A stretch of DNA of 64,000 nucleotides. Origin: an uncultured Trichococcus sp. (GTDB lineage: Bacteria; Bacillota; Bacilli; Lactobacillales; Aerococcaceae). The translations under genes and the position numbers were made by a program. The notes below the pieces were generated by a model. The model searched no databases. It was given only the letters and a program-made list of their open reading frames with translations, and was not told the origin of the DNA. The DNA is taken from assembly GCF_963663645.1 (NCBI RefSeq), contig NZ_OY760503.1, positions 817,001-881,000 of the forward strand. The letters run 5' to 3'. Shown in pieces: positions 19,433 to 30,246 of this stretch. The number at the start of each line of letters is the position of its first letter. The stretch's first letter is position 1.

Positions 19433-19816
19433 ATGACACAAGATGTTCAACGCATTTCCGCACAAATTTGGGATGCAAAGCAAGCAAATGATATGACCAG
19501 AGTGGTGGATTTAATTGCAGACAACGCGCACTTTGTTCATATGGGGATCACCTTTGATAAGACAGGTGAGCTGGCAGTTTTTAATGAAAAAGCCTTCCTC
19601 TTTAAAGCGGTTGAGATTGCAGAGGAATACGTCGAGGACTACGGCAGCACCGCTATCATTTTCAAAAAACTTGTCCTGACCGCCGTCATCGGGGGAAATG
19701 AAGTACAAAATCCTTTTGTCATCTCGGAAGTCTTCACAAAGACGGAAGATGGCTGGAAATTAGCTGCCGAAACCTATACCCGGATAGCAACTGATTTTGA
19801 TACTTATCAAATGTGA
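19433..19816 (+). CDS. NTF2-like/SnoaL-fold protein (DUF4440 type)
   Basis: The 127-residue protein has the helix-then-curved-sheet pattern of the NTF2-like fold (AQIWDAKQANDMTRVVDLIA, AHFVHMG, GWKLAAETYTRI). Members are small enzymes or binding proteins; no catalytic set is clear here. I start it at the ATG at 19433, 7 bases after AGGAG; an ATG two codons earlier is too close. It appears monocistronic. Function is unknown. Confidence 0.75.
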   Translation: MTQDVQRISAQIWDAKQANDMTRVVDLIADNAHFVHMGITFDKTGELAVFNEKAFLFKAVEIAEEYVEDYGSTAIIFKKLVLTAVIGGNEVQNPFVISEVFTKTEDGWKLAAETYTRIATDFDTYQM

Positions 19817-19926
19817 CAAAATGATAGGACCGAAGTGTGAGATGAATCCGTTCCTGCTTGATTCCTATTTCACTACAAGCATGATGTGCTATACCCAACA
19901 TAGTAATCAAAATCTGCATTGTTCTC

Positions 19927-20054
19927 CTCCGGCGAACGGAGGCTTCGCCGGAGTTTGGCCCATATTTTGCTTGCCTACTCCGATGACACCGCCTTCACAG
20001 AAGTTAAGGCTTATTGTGGGGTACTGACTCCGGTGGGCGGTCCCTTCTCCGGAG
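19927..20054. repeat. 51-bp periodic inverted-repeat array, locus 1 (three units)
   Basis: Units start at 19927, 19978 and 20028 (steps 51 and 50). Unit 1 is a clean hairpin, CTCCGGCGA and TCGCCGGAG around a 9-base loop; unit 3 has CTCCGG and CCGGAG ends; unit 2 is degenerate. It fills the gap between the NTF2-like gene and the rae1 terminator. The same spacing recurs at four other places in this window. Confidence 0.75.
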
Positions 20055-20095
20055 TTGAGGACGGATTTCGGGGCCGCTATTGTAAACTCAATTCC

Positions 20096-20143
20096 ACAAA
20101 GAAGAGGCCGCCTCGTAATTAAACGAAGCGGCCTCTTCTTTGT
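20096..20143. terminator. Terminator of the cysS-mrnC-rlmB-rae1 block
   Basis: ACAAAGAAGAGGCCGC pairs with GCGGCCTCTTCTTTGT. It lies 23 bases beyond the rae1 stop on the minus strand. Confidence 0.85.
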
Positions 20144-20165
20144 ATTGTTCACTATCAGATTGCCT

Positions 20166-20684
20166 TCACTCCAGCATATCCTTATAGATCTCCCGCAGGA
20201 TCTCCAGTTGGTCATCCGACCAGGTGCCGCGCTGGCGTTGGTCGCGGAAGCGGCGGCTTTCGGTCTCCAAGGCTTTTTTGGAGCGCTTGATATCCTTGTA
20301 GAGTTCCATGGCGGAGATGCGCTGGGCGCCTTTCGAAAAGACGAGCTGCTGTTCGGCCAGGTCGCTGGTGGCGACGTAGACTTCCGTCAGCACGTTGCGC
20401 AGCTTTTTGACGACGCCTTCGATGTAGGTGTCGGCGGTCTCCCCTTGGGCGGTGAAGATGACCTTCACGCGGTATTTGGAGTATTCTTTCGTGATGCCGG
20501 GTACGAACTGGGCGTCGAAGACGCACCAGACTTCATTCCCTTCATAGTTCTGATAATCGGACAGCGCCTGCAGCAGTTGGTCCCTGGCCTCTTCGATGAG
20601 GTCCTGGTTCTTCAGCTTCACCAGTTCCGGCCAGGCGCCGATCATATTGTAGCCGTCCACTATCAGGATTTCTTTCTTCAACAT
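20166..20684 (-). CDS. rae1: NYN/PIN-like endoribonuclease Rae1 (YacP)
   Basis: The 172-residue protein begins LKKEILIVDGYNMIGAWPEL, the NYN-domain opening with its catalytic aspartate, and has VWCVFDAQFVPG and SDLAEQQLVFSKGA. Bacillus Rae1 (YacP) binds the ribosomal A site and cuts certain mRNAs during translation. GAGGTG stands 6 bases before the ATG at 20684. It follows rlmB by about 45 bases in the conserved block with cysS and mrnC, which supports orthology. Confidence 0.9.
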   Translation of the reverse strand: MLKKEILIVDGYNMIGAWPELVKLKNQDLIEEARDQLLQALSDYQNYEGNEVWCVFDAQFVPGITKEYSKYRVKVIFTAQGETADTYIEGVVKKLRNVLTEVYVATSDLAEQQLVFSKGAQRISAMELYKDIKRSKKALETESRRFRDQRQRGTWSDDQLEILREIYKDMLE

Positions 20685-20729
20685 GGTCTTCACCTCGCTT
20701 TTTCTGGTACGCAGACGCTACGAATCGGA

Positions 20730-21572
20730 TCAAACGTGGCGTTTGCGGAAAACTTCGTACATCATCAGTCCGGCTGCAACGCCGGCGTTCAGGCTCTGGA
20801 CATGGCCGACCATCGGGATGGTCAACAGGCCGTCAGCGGATTCCTTCAACAGGCGCGAAACGCCTTTGCCTTCGTTTCCGATGATCATCGCCAATGGCAA
20901 GGTTGTGTCCCACTGGCGGTAGTCCTGTCCTTTCATGTCTGTGGCGTAGATCCAGACACCGCGTTCCTTCAGTTCTTCGACTGTGCGGTGCAGGTTCGTT
21001 ACGCGCACGACCGGGACATGTTCGATGGCGCCTGTCGAAGCTTTGGCGACGGTCGCCGTCAAGCCGACTGCGCGGCGCTTCGGAATGATGACTCCGTGGG
21101 CACCGCAGGCATCCGCGGTACGCAGCACGGAACCAAGGTTATGCGGATCCTCGACACCATCCAGGATGATGAAGAAAGGATCTTCGTTCTTGGCGGCGGC
21201 CGCTTCGAAGAGATCATCGAGCACGGCATACTGGAAAGCGGCCGTAGCGGCGATGACGCCCTGATGGACGGCATTGTCGGACAAGGTGTCCAATTTGGAC
21301 TTCGGCACCGCTTGGATCTGGATTTTGCGGTCCTTCGCCAGCTGGATGATGTCGCCCAATTTTTCTCCGCCCAAGCCGTCCTGGATGAACAGTTTGTTGA
21401 CGTCGCGATCGGAGCGCAGCAATTCCAGTACCGGGTGGCGTCCCATCACGAAGTCTTCGTTTTCGGGTATTTCTTTTTCTGCGTCATCGCGTCGTCTTGG
21501 TTTCGGTTCCGGTCTGCCCTTTTTCGGTGCATTGCGGCTGTCTTTGAACGCGCGGTTCGGTTTATTTTTCAT
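20730..21572 (-). CDS. rlmB: 23S rRNA (guanosine-2'-O-)-methyltransferase RlmB
   Basis: The 280-residue SpoU/TrmH-family enzyme has a basic N-terminal tail, the RNA-binding part starting VMGRHPVLELL, and the knotted SAM-binding domain. Family motifs are visible: LDGVEDPHNLGSVLRTADACG (motif 1), MIIGNEGKGVSRL (motif 2) and IPMVGHVQSLNAGVAAG (motif 3). It would methylate G2251 (E. coli numbering) of 23S rRNA. It overlaps the mrnC stop by 11 bases, so the two are translationally linked. A missannotation as TrmH is possible, but size and context fit RlmB. Confidence 0.93.
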   Translation of the reverse strand: MKNKPNRAFKDSRNAPKKGRPEPKPRRRDDAEKEIPENEDFVMGRHPVLELLRSDRDVNKLFIQDGLGGEKLGDIIQLAKDRKIQIQAVPKSKLDTLSDNAVHQGVIAATAAFQYAVLDDLFEAAAAKNEDPFFIILDGVEDPHNLGSVLRTADACGAHGVIIPKRRAVGLTATVAKASTGAIEHVPVVRVTNLHRTVEELKERGVWIYATDMKGQDYRQWDTTLPLAMIIGNEGKGVSRLLKESADGLLTIPMVGHVQSLNAGVAAGLMMYEVFRKRHV

Positions 21573-21987
21573 AATTGTTTTCCTCGACTTCTTGGATACA
21601 CCAACGGATCAACTCTTCGAGACGTTCCTTCTGGCCGGAAAGATGCAGATAGCCCATCAACGACTCGAAGCCGGTCGCGATGCGATAGGTCGTTACGTCC
21701 GCATTTTTGGCGATCGTATGGCTCTTGCTGTTGCGGCCGCGACGGTACATGTCCATTTCTTCTTCGCTCAGGAAGCCCTCTTTGGCCAGCATCGCATGCA
21801 TCAGCTTCGCTTGGGCCTTGGCGGAAACGAAAAAAGTCGCGCGACGGTGGAGTTGGTTGGGTTTGGTGTGTCCTTTTTCTAATAAATGCGTTCGGATATA
21901 GGTCTCATAAGCGGCATCGCCGACGTAGGCCAAAGCGAGACCGTTCAATAAACTCCAATTCTGTTCTGTCACTATGCTCTTCTCCAT
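21562..21987 (-). CDS. mrnC: Mini-ribonuclease 3
   Basis: The 141-residue protein is a stand-alone RNase III catalytic domain without the dsRNA-binding domain: [18 protein letters not shown] near the start, [33 protein letters not shown] later. MrnC trims 23S rRNA precursor ends. The start overlaps the cysS stop by 16 bases and the gene overlaps rlmB by 11. The cysS-mrnC-rlmB order is conserved in Firmicutes. Confidence 0.94.
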   Translation of the reverse strand: MEKSIVTEQNWSLLNGLALAYVGDAAYETYIRTHLLEKGHTKPNQLHRRATFFVSAKAQAKLMHAMLAKEGFLSEEEMDMYRRGRNSKSHTIAKNADVTTYRIATGFESLMGYLHLSGQKERLEELIRWCIQEVEENNYEK

Positions 21988-23384
21988 CTGGTGCCCTGCG
22001 AAGTGTCATCCAGGATGATGCCCTGATCCTTCAGGTAATCGCGGATTTCATCACTGCGGGCGAAATTTTTGTCTTTTCGGGCTTGTGTCCGTTCATCGAT
22101 CAGCGTCTGGATGTCATCATCCAACAAGGCCTCTTCCCCCAGCACGACGCCGAAGACGCCGACCATCGCCTTGTACAAAGCTAGAGCCTCGGTGATGACT
22201 GCTGCGGAAACGGCTTCGCCTTCCGCGTAGATGTTCAATTCCTTGGCGAACTGGTAAACGACCGACATGGCGTTGTCCGCCTGGAAATCGTCGTCCATTT
22301 CGGCGATGAATTGTTCCTGCAGATTCTGGAACATAGCCAGTTTTTCGGCATCGTCCGGCAGTGCCTCAGTGGCATCCTGCAGGCGGTAGTGGGCGTTCTG
22401 ATAGGCGATTTTGACCTTCTCGAGGTTGATTTTGGCTTCTTCGATGGCTTTGTCGCTGTACTTTACAGGACGGCGATAGTGCGCTGTTCCGAGGAAGAAA
22501 CGCAGCACCTGCGGATCGACTTCCTTCAGGATATCATGCACCGTCACGAAGTTGCCGAGCGACTTGCTCATCTTCTCGGCGCTCTCGCCGATCGTGACGA
22601 AGCCGTTGTGCATCCAGTAGTTCGCGAACGTTTTGCCGGTCTTGGCTTCGCTCTGCGCAATCTCGTTCTCGTGGTGCGGGAAAGTCAGGTCATGGCCGCC
22701 GCCGTGGATATCGATGGTATCGCCCAAATATTTGGTCGCCATCACCGAGCATTCGATGTGCCAACCCGGGCGTCCCGGCCCCCAAGGTGATTCCCAAGAG
22801 ACTTCATCCGACTTGGCTGCTTTCCAAAGCGCGAAATCAAGCTGATCCTCTTTCTTGACGTTCTCTTCCGCGTCCAAGCGTTCGCTGGCGCCGACGATCA
22901 GGTCCTTGATCGATTGATCGCTCAGTTTGCCGTAGTCCTTGAACTTGCCGGTGCGGTAGTAGACATCCCCGTCAGCTTCATAGGCATAGCCTTTTTCGAT
23001 CAGCTCGCCGATGAAGGCGATGATGTCCGGGATGTTTTCCATCACGCGCGGATTCAGCGTCGCTTTTTCGACATGCAGCGCTGCGGTGTCTTCATGGAAG
23101 GCCGCGATGAACTTTTCGGCGACTTCCTTCGCGGAAATGCCCAACTCTTTTGCGGCGCGGATGATCTTGTCGTCCACGTCGGTGAAGTTGGAGACGAAAT
23201 TCACGTCATAGCCGCGGTATTCCAGGTAGCGGCGGACGGTATCGAAAGCCACGGTGCTGCGCGCGTTGCCGATGTGGATGTAGTTGTAGACGGTCGGACC
23301 GCAGACGTACATAGCCACCTTATTCTTTTGGATCGGTTGGAACTCTTCTTTTTCGCGCGTCAGGGTATTGTAGATTTTTAACAT
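21972..23384 (-). CDS. cysS: Cysteinyl-tRNA synthetase
   Basis: The 470-residue class I synthetase has [18 protein letters not shown] (HIGH motif, with the zinc-binding Cys of CGPTVY), [16 protein letters not shown] with the zinc-binding Cys, [11 protein letters not shown], and the KMSKS motif in [10 protein letters not shown]. It charges tRNA-Cys. Length is normal for bacteria. It follows cysE, which supplies O-acetylserine for cysteine synthesis. Confidence 0.97.
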   Translation of the reverse strand: MLKIYNTLTREKEEFQPIQKNKVAMYVCGPTVYNYIHIGNARSTVAFDTVRRYLEYRGYDVNFVSNFTDVDDKIIRAAKELGISAKEVAEKFIAAFHEDTAALHVEKATLNPRVMENIPDIIAFIGELIEKGYAYEADGDVYYRTGKFKDYGKLSDQSIKDLIVGASERLDAEENVKKEDQLDFALWKAAKSDEVSWESPWGPGRPGWHIECSVMATKYLGDTIDIHGGGHDLTFPHHENEIAQSEAKTGKTFANYWMHNGFVTIGESAEKMSKSLGNFVTVHDILKEVDPQVLRFFLGTAHYRRPVKYSDKAIEEAKINLEKVKIAYQNAHYRLQDATEALPDDAEKLAMFQNLQEQFIAEMDDDFQADNAMSVVYQFAKELNIYAEGEAVSAAVITEALALYKAMVGVFGVVLGEEALLDDDIQTLIDERTQARKDKNFARSDEIRDYLKDQGIILDDTSQGTRWRRA

Positions 23385-23406
23385 TGCGCACTCCTTTCCA
23401 GCTTCG

Positions 23407-23430
23407 AAAAAAGGGCTGACGCCCTTTTTC
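23407..23430. terminator. Short terminator-like hairpin between cysE and cysS
   Basis: AAAAAGGGC and GCCCTTTTT surround a 4-base loop, with A and T tracts. It may reduce read-through from gltX-cysE into cysS. Confidence 0.6.
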
Positions 23431-23454
23431 GTTTGCTGATTATTCAGTTGTTTT

Positions 23455-23985
23455 CTAGTCTTTCAGCTTATGGTTATGGTAACGGACGATTTTTGCCGGT
23501 ATGCCGACCGCTGTGACATCAGGCGGAATTTCGCTGACGACGACAGCGGAGGCTCCGATTTTGGCATTGTCGCCGATTTTGATCGGCCCCAACACCTGCA
23601 CGTGAGCGGACAAGAGCACATTGTTCCCGATGGTGGGATGGCGCTTGCCGGTGTCTTTCCCGGTGCCGCCCAGCGTCACGCCATGGTAGATCATGACATC
23701 ATCGCCGACTTCAGCTGTCTCCCCGATGACGATCCCCATGCCATGGTCGATGAACAGACGCCGGCCGATCGTCGCTCCGGGATGGATCTCGATTCCGGTC
23801 AGGAAACGCCCCAGATGCGAAAGCACCCGGCTGAAGGTATACCATTTTCGCTTATAAAAAAAATGAGCGATATCATATATAAGGATGGCATGTAACCCCG
23901 GGTACGTCAGAACGACTTCCAACGTACTCCTTGCAGCCGGATCATGATCTTTTATGGTTTGAATTGTTTCGCGTAATCTATTCAA
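23455..23985 (-). CDS. cysE: Serine O-acetyltransferase
   Basis: The 176-residue protein has an N-terminal helical part and a left-handed beta-helix of hexapeptide repeats ([42 protein letters not shown] in register, described here only by its key residues His-Asp-His near 100-115). It acetylates serine with acetyl-CoA in the first step of cysteine synthesis. It is the short Gram-positive form. The gltX-cysE-cysS order is widely conserved. No T-box leader is visible upstream. Confidence 0.94.
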   Translation of the reverse strand: MNRLRETIQTIKDHDPAARSTLEVVLTYPGLHAILIYDIAHFFYKRKWYTFSRVLSHLGRFLTGIEIHPGATIGRRLFIDHGMGIVIGETAEVGDDVMIYHGVTLGGTGKDTGKRHPTIGNNVLLSAHVQVLGPIKIGDNAKIGASAVVVSEIPPDVTAVGIPAKIVRYHNHKLKD

Positions 23986-24062
23986 GTCATTTCATGCTCC
24001 TTTTTGGATTATCCATCTATTATATAGAATCAGCTCATTTTTGCTATACTTTTTTGTCGGTC

Positions 24063-25532
24063 CTACATTTTTTCCAATACGCTGTTCAGGTGGGCCAAGC
24101 TTTTTTCTCTGCCCAGCACTTCGATGGTCTTGCCGATTTCAGGCCCGTGCATTTGGCCGCTGACGGCGACACGGATGGCCATGAACAGGTTCTTGCCTTT
24201 GATCTTGGTTTCTTTTTGGACTGCTTTGATGGCGCCCAAAATTTCGGCTTCTTCGAAAGGCTCGATGGCAAGCAATTGTTCTTTGAATGCGGCAAGCACA
24301 ACCGGCGCTGTTTCGGCAGCCAGGATTTCCTGCGCTTCTGCATCCAGATTGAGTTCATCAGCGAAGAACATTTCCGATAGGGAAACGATCTCAGCGGCAT
24401 AGCTCATTTGCTCGTGGTAAAGACCGATCAGCTTTTTCGCGTACTCGCTGTCGGCTTCGCTCGGGTTTTCCGGCAATTTGCCGGCAGCCACCAAGTGAGG
24501 GGCAGCCAAAGCAACGATTGCATCCAGGTTGGCGCTCTTCATGTACTGGTTGTTGATCCATTCCAGTTTCTTCTGGTCGAAAGCGGCAGGCGATTTGCTC
24601 AGGCGTTCCGGATCGAACATCTTGATCAGGTCCTCTTTCGAGAAGATTTCGTCTTCTCCGACCGGTGACCAGCCCAACAGCGTGATGAAGTTGAACATCG
24701 CTTCAGGCAGGTAGCCCAAGTCTTTGTATTGTTCGATGAACTGCAGAATCGTTTCATCGCGCTTGCTCAGTTTCTTGCCGGTTTCGCTGTTTATGATCAA
24801 CGTCATGTGTCCGAAAGTGGGCATTTTCCACTCGAATGCTTCGTAGATCATCATTTGTTTCGGTGTATTGGCGATATGGTCATCCCCGCGCAGGACGTGG
24901 GTGATGCCCATCATGTGATCGTCCACGGCAACCGCAAAATTATAGGTCGGGAAGCCGTCGCGTTTGCGGATGATGTAGTCTCCGCCGACGCTGCTGGCTT
25001 CGAATGTGATCGGCCCTTTGACGATATCGTCAAAGGTGTAGGTGTTTTCGATCGGCACACGGAAACGGATGACCGGCGTGATGCCTTGTGCTTCTTTTTC
25101 AGCTTGTTGGGAAGGCGTCAAGTTTGCGCATTTGCCGCCGTAATGAGGCATTTCGCCGCGTGCCCTTTGCTGTTCGCGTTCTGTCTCCAATTCTTCCTCG
25201 GTGCAGTAGCACTTGTAGGCGCGGTTGGAAAGAAGCAATTGATCGACCAACGGATCGTAGATATGCTGTCTTTCGGATTGGCGGTACGGGCCGACCTTGC
25301 CTGGTTTGTCCGGACCTTCATCCCAGTCCATCCCTAACCATTTCAAGTTTTGCAGTTGGCTTTCTTCGCCGTGTTCAAGGTTGCGTTTTTGGTCCGTGTC
25401 TTCGATACGGATGATGAACTCGCCGTCGTTATGGCGGGCAAACAGGTAGTTGAACAATGCGGTACGAGCGTTTCCGATATGCAAGTTACCGGTTGGGCTT
25501 GGTGCATAACGTACGCGGATTTTCTTTGTCAT
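24063..25532 (-). CDS. gltX: Glutamyl-tRNA synthetase
   Basis: The 489-residue class I synthetase opens [20 protein letters not shown] (HIGH motif) and has [14 protein letters not shown] (KMSKS-type motif), followed by an all-helical anticodon-binding domain. In Firmicutes this enzyme often also charges tRNA-Gln for later amidation. It lies upstream of cysE and downstream of yacL, the conserved order. Confidence 0.97.
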   Translation of the reverse strand: MTKKIRVRYAPSPTGNLHIGNARTALFNYLFARHNDGEFIIRIEDTDQKRNLEHGEESQLQNLKWLGMDWDEGPDKPGKVGPYRQSERQHIYDPLVDQLLLSNRAYKCYCTEEELETEREQQRARGEMPHYGGKCANLTPSQQAEKEAQGITPVIRFRVPIENTYTFDDIVKGPITFEASSVGGDYIIRKRDGFPTYNFAVAVDDHMMGITHVLRGDDHIANTPKQMMIYEAFEWKMPTFGHMTLIINSETGKKLSKRDETILQFIEQYKDLGYLPEAMFNFITLLGWSPVGEDEIFSKEDLIKMFDPERLSKSPAAFDQKKLEWINNQYMKSANLDAIVALAAPHLVAAGKLPENPSEADSEYAKKLIGLYHEQMSYAAEIVSLSEMFFADELNLDAEAQEILAAETAPVVLAAFKEQLLAIEPFEEAEILGAIKAVQKETKIKGKNLFMAIRVAVSGQMHGPEIGKTIEVLGREKSLAHLNSVLEKM

Positions 25533-25580
25533 ATGAAGTATCCCCTTTTCTTTAAAGCTGGTTATGTCGTGCTGGATTTC

Positions 25581-26675
25581 CTATTTGATGCCTTTTTGTG
25601 AATGCGCAGGCTTGGCAAAAATCATGCGGCCGGCAGCCGTCTGCAAGGCGCTTGTGACGACGACTTCGATCGTCTCGTTCATGTAATGCTGTCCATCTTC
25701 GACGACGATCATCGTGCCGTCATCCAGATAGGCCACCCCTTGGTTGCGTTCCGTTCCGACTTTGATGACGGTGACGACCATGTATTCGCCGGGTATGACG
25801 ACCGGCTTCACGGCATTGGCCAAGGCATTGATGTTCAGCACCGGCACATTCTGGAACTCGCAGACTTTGTTCAGGTTATAGTCGTTCGTGATGACAATCC
25901 CGTCGATCAATTTCGCCAAACGGATCAGCTTGCTGTCGACCTCAGGAATCTCTTCGAATTCGCCGTCGTAGCTTTCCACGACGATGTCCTCTTCTTTTTG
26001 GAGTTTGTTCAGGATGTCCAATCCCCGTCTGCCCCTGACGCGCTTCAGGCTGTCGGAGGAATCCGCGATATACTGCAGCTCGCGCAACACGAAGTTCGGG
26101 ATGACGATGACGCCTTCCAGGAAGCCGGTTTTGGCGATATCGTAGATGCGTCCGTCGATGATGACGCTCGTATCCAAAATCTTGTATTTGCGGAAAGTAT
26201 CATCCGCTTTGCGGTCAAGCATCTGTGTTTCTTCCTGCTTTTTCGGTTTCGGTGCGAACAGTTTCCGGAATTCTTCGATCCGGGTCGTCCCCACGCGGAA
26301 TCCCAAGTAAGCCAATATCAAGGACAGGATAGCCGGCAATACATCGTTGATGACCGGAATCCTCAATGATGTCAACGGGATGCCGATCAGCCAAGCCAAC
26401 ACAAGCCCGATGATCGTTCCGATCGAACCGAACAGCATGTAGCTGACCGATAAGGTGCTGAAATAATTTTCTATCTTTTGGATGATGTCCAAAATCAATT
26501 TCATCAATAAGAATGACAATAAATAAAATATAAGTGCTCCAACCCCAAAATTAACAAAAACATTGTTGAAAAGATTGTTTCGTATGCCCGCTAATTCCCA
26601 CAGGTAAGGCAGTGCTGTGATACCAGCGCTGCCGCCCACCATCAGGAAGACGGCCGTAATGATTTTCCGTTTCAA
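25581..26675 (-). CDS. yacL: PIN/TRAM domain membrane protein YacL
   Basis: The protein has four hydrophobic segments in the first 120 residues, then a PIN domain (KILDTSVIIDGRIYDIAKTG, with acidic residues in DIVVESYD and GIVITNDYNLN) and a C-terminal TRAM domain (GTERNQGVAYLDDGTMIVVEDG). I start it at the TTG at 26675 (KRKIITAVFLMVGG), behind GAGAGGG; the open frame upstream runs through the end of radA and is not membrane-like. The length is 364 residues. Probably a membrane-anchored nuclease; exact target unknown. Confidence 0.88.
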   Translation of the reverse strand: MKRKIITAVFLMVGGSAGITALPYLWELAGIRNNLFNNVFVNFGVGALIFYLLSFLLMKLILDIIQKIENYFSTLSVSYMLFGSIGTIIGLVLAWLIGIPLTSLRIPVINDVLPAILSLILAYLGFRVGTTRIEEFRKLFAPKPKKQEETQMLDRKADDTFRKYKILDTSVIIDGRIYDIAKTGFLEGVIVIPNFVLRELQYIADSSDSLKRVRGRRGLDILNKLQKEEDIVVESYDGEFEEIPEVDSKLIRLAKLIDGIVITNDYNLNKVCEFQNVPVLNINALANAVKPVVIPGEYMVVTVIKVGTERNQGVAYLDDGTMIVVEDGQHYMNETIEVVVTSALQTAAGRMIFAKPAHSQKGIK

Positions 26676-26700
26676 AGGCTTCCCTCTCTTTCCTTTTCCA

Positions 26701-28083
26701 TCAATTTTTATTCGGAAATACTTTGCGCAGCGTTTCTTGTAGCGTTGCGACAGGTATGATCTGGATTCCTTCCGGATGCTTCCAGCCGGCCATATTGTTC
26801 TTCGGCAGATATACCTTTGTGAAGCCCAACTTTTGCGCTTCATTGACGCGTTGCTCGATCCGGCTCACCCTGCGGATTTCCCCGGTCAGGCCGATTTCGC
26901 CGATGAAGCACTCGGTCGCGGAAGTCTCGCTGTCCCAGTAGCTCGAGGCGATGCTGACCGCCACGGCCAAGTCGATGGCCGGCTCATCCAACTTCACGCC
27001 GCCTGTCGATTTGAAGTAGGCATCCTGGTTCTGCAGCAGCAAACCCGCCCGTTTTTCCAGCACGGCCATGATCAGCGAGACCCGGTTGTAGTCCAAGCCG
27101 CTAGCAGTCCGGCGGGCATTCCCGAAGACCGTCGGCGTGATCAGGCATTGGATCTCGGCCAAAATCGGGCGCGTGCCCTCGAGCGAGGCAACGACTGCCG
27201 ATCCGGATGCTCCGGCGAGCCGCTCTTCCAGGAACAGTTCGGAAGGGTTCCGCACCTCGCGCAGGCCGCCCTCAATCATCTCGAAAACGCCAATCTCGTC
27301 GGTCGAGCCGAAACGGTTTTTGACGGCGCGCAAGATCCGGAAGGCATGGTGCCGGTCGCCTTCAAAATACAGCACCGTATCCACCATATGCTCCAGCATC
27401 CGCGGCCCGGCGATGGCGCCTTCCTTCGTCACGTGTCCGACGATGAAGATGGCGATGTCGTTGCTCTTCGCGATCCGCATGAATTCGGCGGTGCATTCGC
27501 GCACTTGCGAGACGCTGCCGGCCGTGCTCGTGTTGTCGGGATGAATCATCGTCTGGATCGAGTCCACGATGACGAACTCCGGCTTGATCCGCTCGATCGT
27601 GCTACGGATTGCGTCGATATCCGTTTCCGGATAGATGTAGAAATCGGTGCCCTTGACGCCGAGCCGTTCCGCCCGCAATTTGATCTGACTCGCGCTTTCC
27701 TCTCCGGAGATGTACAGGACGCGGTGACCGCCTTGGTTGATCTGCGCCGAAACCTGCAGCAGCAAGGTGGACTTGCCGATTCCCGGGTCGCCCCCGATCA
27801 GGATCAGCGAACCGGGCACGATGCCGCCGCCGAGCACATGGTTGACTTCTTCCATCTGCGTTTTGACGCGCGGCAGGTTCTCGGTTTTGATGTCCTGGAT
27901 GGCGATCGCTTCAGGTACGTTCCCGCTGAAATTGGAACGTTGCTGTTGCTTCACGGCTTTCGTCGCTTCCTTTTCTTCCTCCATTTGGTTCCAAGTGCCG
28001 CAGTTCGGGCAGCGTCCCAGCCATTTCGGCGACTCGTATCCGCAAGCCTGACAAACGTATTTCACTGCATTTTTCTTTGCCAA
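26701..28083 (-). CDS. radA: DNA repair protein RadA
   Basis: The 460-residue protein has the N-terminal zinc finger [19 protein letters not shown], Walker A in [14 protein letters not shown], the RadA-specific [15 protein letters not shown], and a C-terminal Lon-like domain ([31 protein letters not shown]). RadA helps branch migration in recombination. It lies between dut and yacL as in many Firmicutes. Confidence 0.97.
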   Translation of the reverse strand: MAKKNAVKYVCQACGYESPKWLGRCPNCGTWNQMEEEKEATKAVKQQQRSNFSGNVPEAIAIQDIKTENLPRVKTQMEEVNHVLGGGIVPGSLILIGGDPGIGKSTLLLQVSAQINQGGHRVLYISGEESASQIKLRAERLGVKGTDFYIYPETDIDAIRSTIERIKPEFVIVDSIQTMIHPDNTSTAGSVSQVRECTAEFMRIAKSNDIAIFIVGHVTKEGAIAGPRMLEHMVDTVLYFEGDRHHAFRILRAVKNRFGSTDEIGVFEMIEGGLREVRNPSELFLEERLAGASGSAVVASLEGTRPILAEIQCLITPTVFGNARRTASGLDYNRVSLIMAVLEKRAGLLLQNQDAYFKSTGGVKLDEPAIDLAVAVSIASSYWDSETSATECFIGEIGLTGEIRRVSRIEQRVNEAQKLGFTKVYLPKNNMAGWKHPEGIQIIPVATLQETLRKVFPNKN

Positions 28084-28186
28084 ATGAATCTCTCCTTCAA
28101 GTGTGAACCAACTTATCTTATTTTATCACAAAAAGCCTATTCTACGTATAACAATACGCAAATACCCGCGGATTCGGCTTTTCTTT

Positions 28187-28732
28187 TTAGGCCTGGCCTG
28201 ACGAGCCGAATCCGCCTGTGCGTTCCGATCCTTCCGCTTCATCCTGGTCGGCTTTCAGGAACTGCAGGAAGATGCCTTGGCCGATGCGGTCGCCCTTGCG
28301 GATGACTTTGTCGCGCAAGCCGAAATTCAGGAACTGGAAGTAGATGTGGCCTTCGTTGCCCTCGTTATTGTAGTAATCCGCATCGACTATGCCCACGCCA
28401 TTCGGCAGCACGATGAAATTTTTCAGCGGATTGCTGGAGCGGTTCGTCAATTGTAGGTACTCGTCTTCCTGCATGTAGGCTTTGATCCCGGTAGGCACCA
28501 AAAGCGGACGCAAAAGCTGCTCTTTCTTTTCGATCGCCTCATCGTTGTCGCTCCCGAACAGTTCCCCAAGCTGCAACCCCGCGCTTTTCACGACCGTCTT
28601 CCAGATTGCCGGCAACACAATCTCTTCGGCTGCTTCAAAATCGTATCCGGCTGCATGCTTCGTTGCACGTTTGGGCAATTGGATGTTTTTATCGGCATAA
28701 CTGCTGATGACTTCAAACCCTCTTTTGTTCAT
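28187..28732 (-). CDS. dut: dUTP diphosphatase (trimeric type, with insertion)
   Basis: The trimeric dUTPase motifs are present: AAGYDFEA (motif 1), NRSSNPLKN (motif 2), PNGVGIVDADYYNN (motif 3), KGDRIGQGIF (motif 4) and RTGGFGSSG (motif 5). It hydrolyses dUTP to dUMP. The start at 28732 is chosen because AAGGGG precedes it by 9 bases and the family begins near there. At 181 residues it is longer than the common 140-150, owing to an insertion of about 30 residues after motif 1 (around KSAGLQLGELFGSDNDEA), a form seen in some Lactobacillales and phages. Confidence 0.9.
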   Translation of the reverse strand: MNKRGFEVISSYADKNIQLPKRATKHAAGYDFEAAEEIVLPAIWKTVVKSAGLQLGELFGSDNDEAIEKKEQLLRPLLVPTGIKAYMQEDEYLQLTNRSSNPLKNFIVLPNGVGIVDADYYNNEGNEGHIYFQFLNFGLRDKVIRKGDRIGQGIFLQFLKADQDEAEGSERTGGFGSSGQA

Positions 28733-29077
28733 GGATGAAAACCCCTTTTTCTCTAGTATCGCTTTATCGATCTGTCCTGCATCAAAGAACCATTTTACCA
28801 AAACAACGGCGGTTTTTCACGGTTTAGTTGTGCACTTGCCCTTTGTTGACGCTGCCAGAGCGAGCGTTATGCAGACTATAGCAAGGAATTAAGACTTTTT
28901 CATGACCAATTCCTGAGGTTTTTCTAAATGCTTTCCGTACAAGGAAAGCGCCTTCGGCAAAGTGCACAAAAACCCGGCGCCTTTTTTGGGCAGTTTCCCG
29001 TGGTTATGGAATCCGCTTTCAAATAAGATAAGGACATCAAAGAAAACCAAAAAAAATCAAAAGGCAGGTACAAATAA

Positions 29078-30187
29078 ATGGTAGAGATCCAGTTGAACAG
29101 CATCCATAAAAAATATGACAATTCCCCAAATTATTCCGTGACAGATTTCAACTTGCATATCCAAGATCGCGAATTCATCGTCTTTGTCGGTCCTTCCGGT
29201 TGCGGAAAATCAACGACACTGCGGATGATCGCCGGCCTGGAAGACATTTCCGAAGGCGAATTGGTCATCGGCGATACCTTGATGAACGATGTAGCGCCAA
29301 AAGACCGCGATATCGCGATGGTATTCCAGAACTATGCCCTGTATCCGCATATGACCGTATTCGACAATATGGCTTTCGGTCTGAAATTGAGAAAGTACAG
29401 CAAAGATGAAATCAAGAAGCGTGTCGATAACGCAGCGGACATCCTGGGCTTGACGGAATACTTGGACCGCAAACCGGCTGCCCTGTCCGGTGGTCAAAGA
29501 CAGCGTGTCGCCTTGGGTCGCGCAATCGTGCGTGATGCAAAAGTCTTCCTGATGGATGAGCCTTTATCCAACTTGGACGCAAAATTGCGTGTGGCCATGC
29601 GTGCTGAAATCGCAAAATTGCACCGTCGCTTGAACACGACAACTATCTACGTAACCCATGACCAAACCGAAGCGATGACCATGGCGGACCGCATCGTCAT
29701 CATGAAGGACGGCTTTGTGCAACAGATCGGCAGCCCGAAAGAAGTTTATGATACGCCAGTGAACGTCTTCGTAGCTGGATTCATCGGCTCGCCTGCCATG
29801 AACTTCTTCAACGTTACGTTGCAGGATGGCGTCATCACGAACGGCGAAGGCCTGAAACTGACCTTGCCGGCCGGAAAACGCAAAGTCCTGGAAGAACGCG
29901 GCTACAACGGCAAAGAATTGATCTTCGGCATCCGTCCGGAAGACATCCAAAGTGAGCAGATCGTTTTGGACACCAACCCGACTTGGGCTGTCAAAGCGGA
30001 AGTGGTCGTATCTGAGTTGCTGGGTGCCGAAACGATGCTTTACAGCAAAGTCGGCGGTACTGAATTCATTTCCCGTGTGGACGCGCGCGATTTCCATTCG
30101 CCAGGCGAAGTCATTGATTTGGCCTTCAACATGAGCAAGTCCCACTTCTTCGACATGCAATCCCAAGATGTGATCGCCATCCCTTAA
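29078..30187 (+). CDS. msmK: MsmK/UgpC-type sugar ABC transporter ATP-binding protein
   Basis: The 369-residue protein has Walker [11 protein letters not shown], signature [15 protein letters not shown], Walker [17 protein letters not shown], and the C-terminal OB-type regulatory region of the MalK/UgpC group. Such an ATPase can energise several sugar importers. The msmEFG operon at 37-40 kb has no ATPase of its own, so this one probably serves it. It stands alone between a long spacer and a terminator. The ribosome-binding site is weak (AAAGGCAGG). Confidence 0.92.
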   Translation: MVEIQLNSIHKKYDNSPNYSVTDFNLHIQDREFIVFVGPSGCGKSTTLRMIAGLEDISEGELVIGDTLMNDVAPKDRDIAMVFQNYALYPHMTVFDNMAFGLKLRKYSKDEIKKRVDNAADILGLTEYLDRKPAALSGGQRQRVALGRAIVRDAKVFLMDEPLSNLDAKLRVAMRAEIAKLHRRLNTTTIYVTHDQTEAMTMADRIVIMKDGFVQQIGSPKEVYDTPVNVFVAGFIGSPAMNFFNVTLQDGVITNGEGLKLTLPAGKRKVLEERGYNGKELIFGIRPEDIQSEQIVLDTNPTWAVKAEVVVSELLGAETMLYSKVGGTEFISRVDARDFHSPGEVIDLAFNMSKSHFFDMQSQDVIAIP

Positions 30188-30246
30188 CCAGAGGATGGAG
30201 GCATCACCTTAATTACGCTTACCAGTTCTAACCTACCCTCCCCCCA

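Noticed and set aside
20055-22184. A very long plus-strand open frame of about 700 codons across rae1, rlmB and mrnC
   Set aside because: It is antisense to three well-recognised genes, has low-complexity composition and no family match; it is a by-product of codon bias in the real genes.
23386-25580. T-box riboswitch before gltX, cysE or cysS
   Set aside because: The gaps are under 80 bases and show no T-box sequence or specifier stem.
26776-28305. A 500-codon plus-strand frame across radA and the start of dut
   Set aside because: It is antisense to radA, whose zinc finger, Walker A and KNRFG motif are intact.
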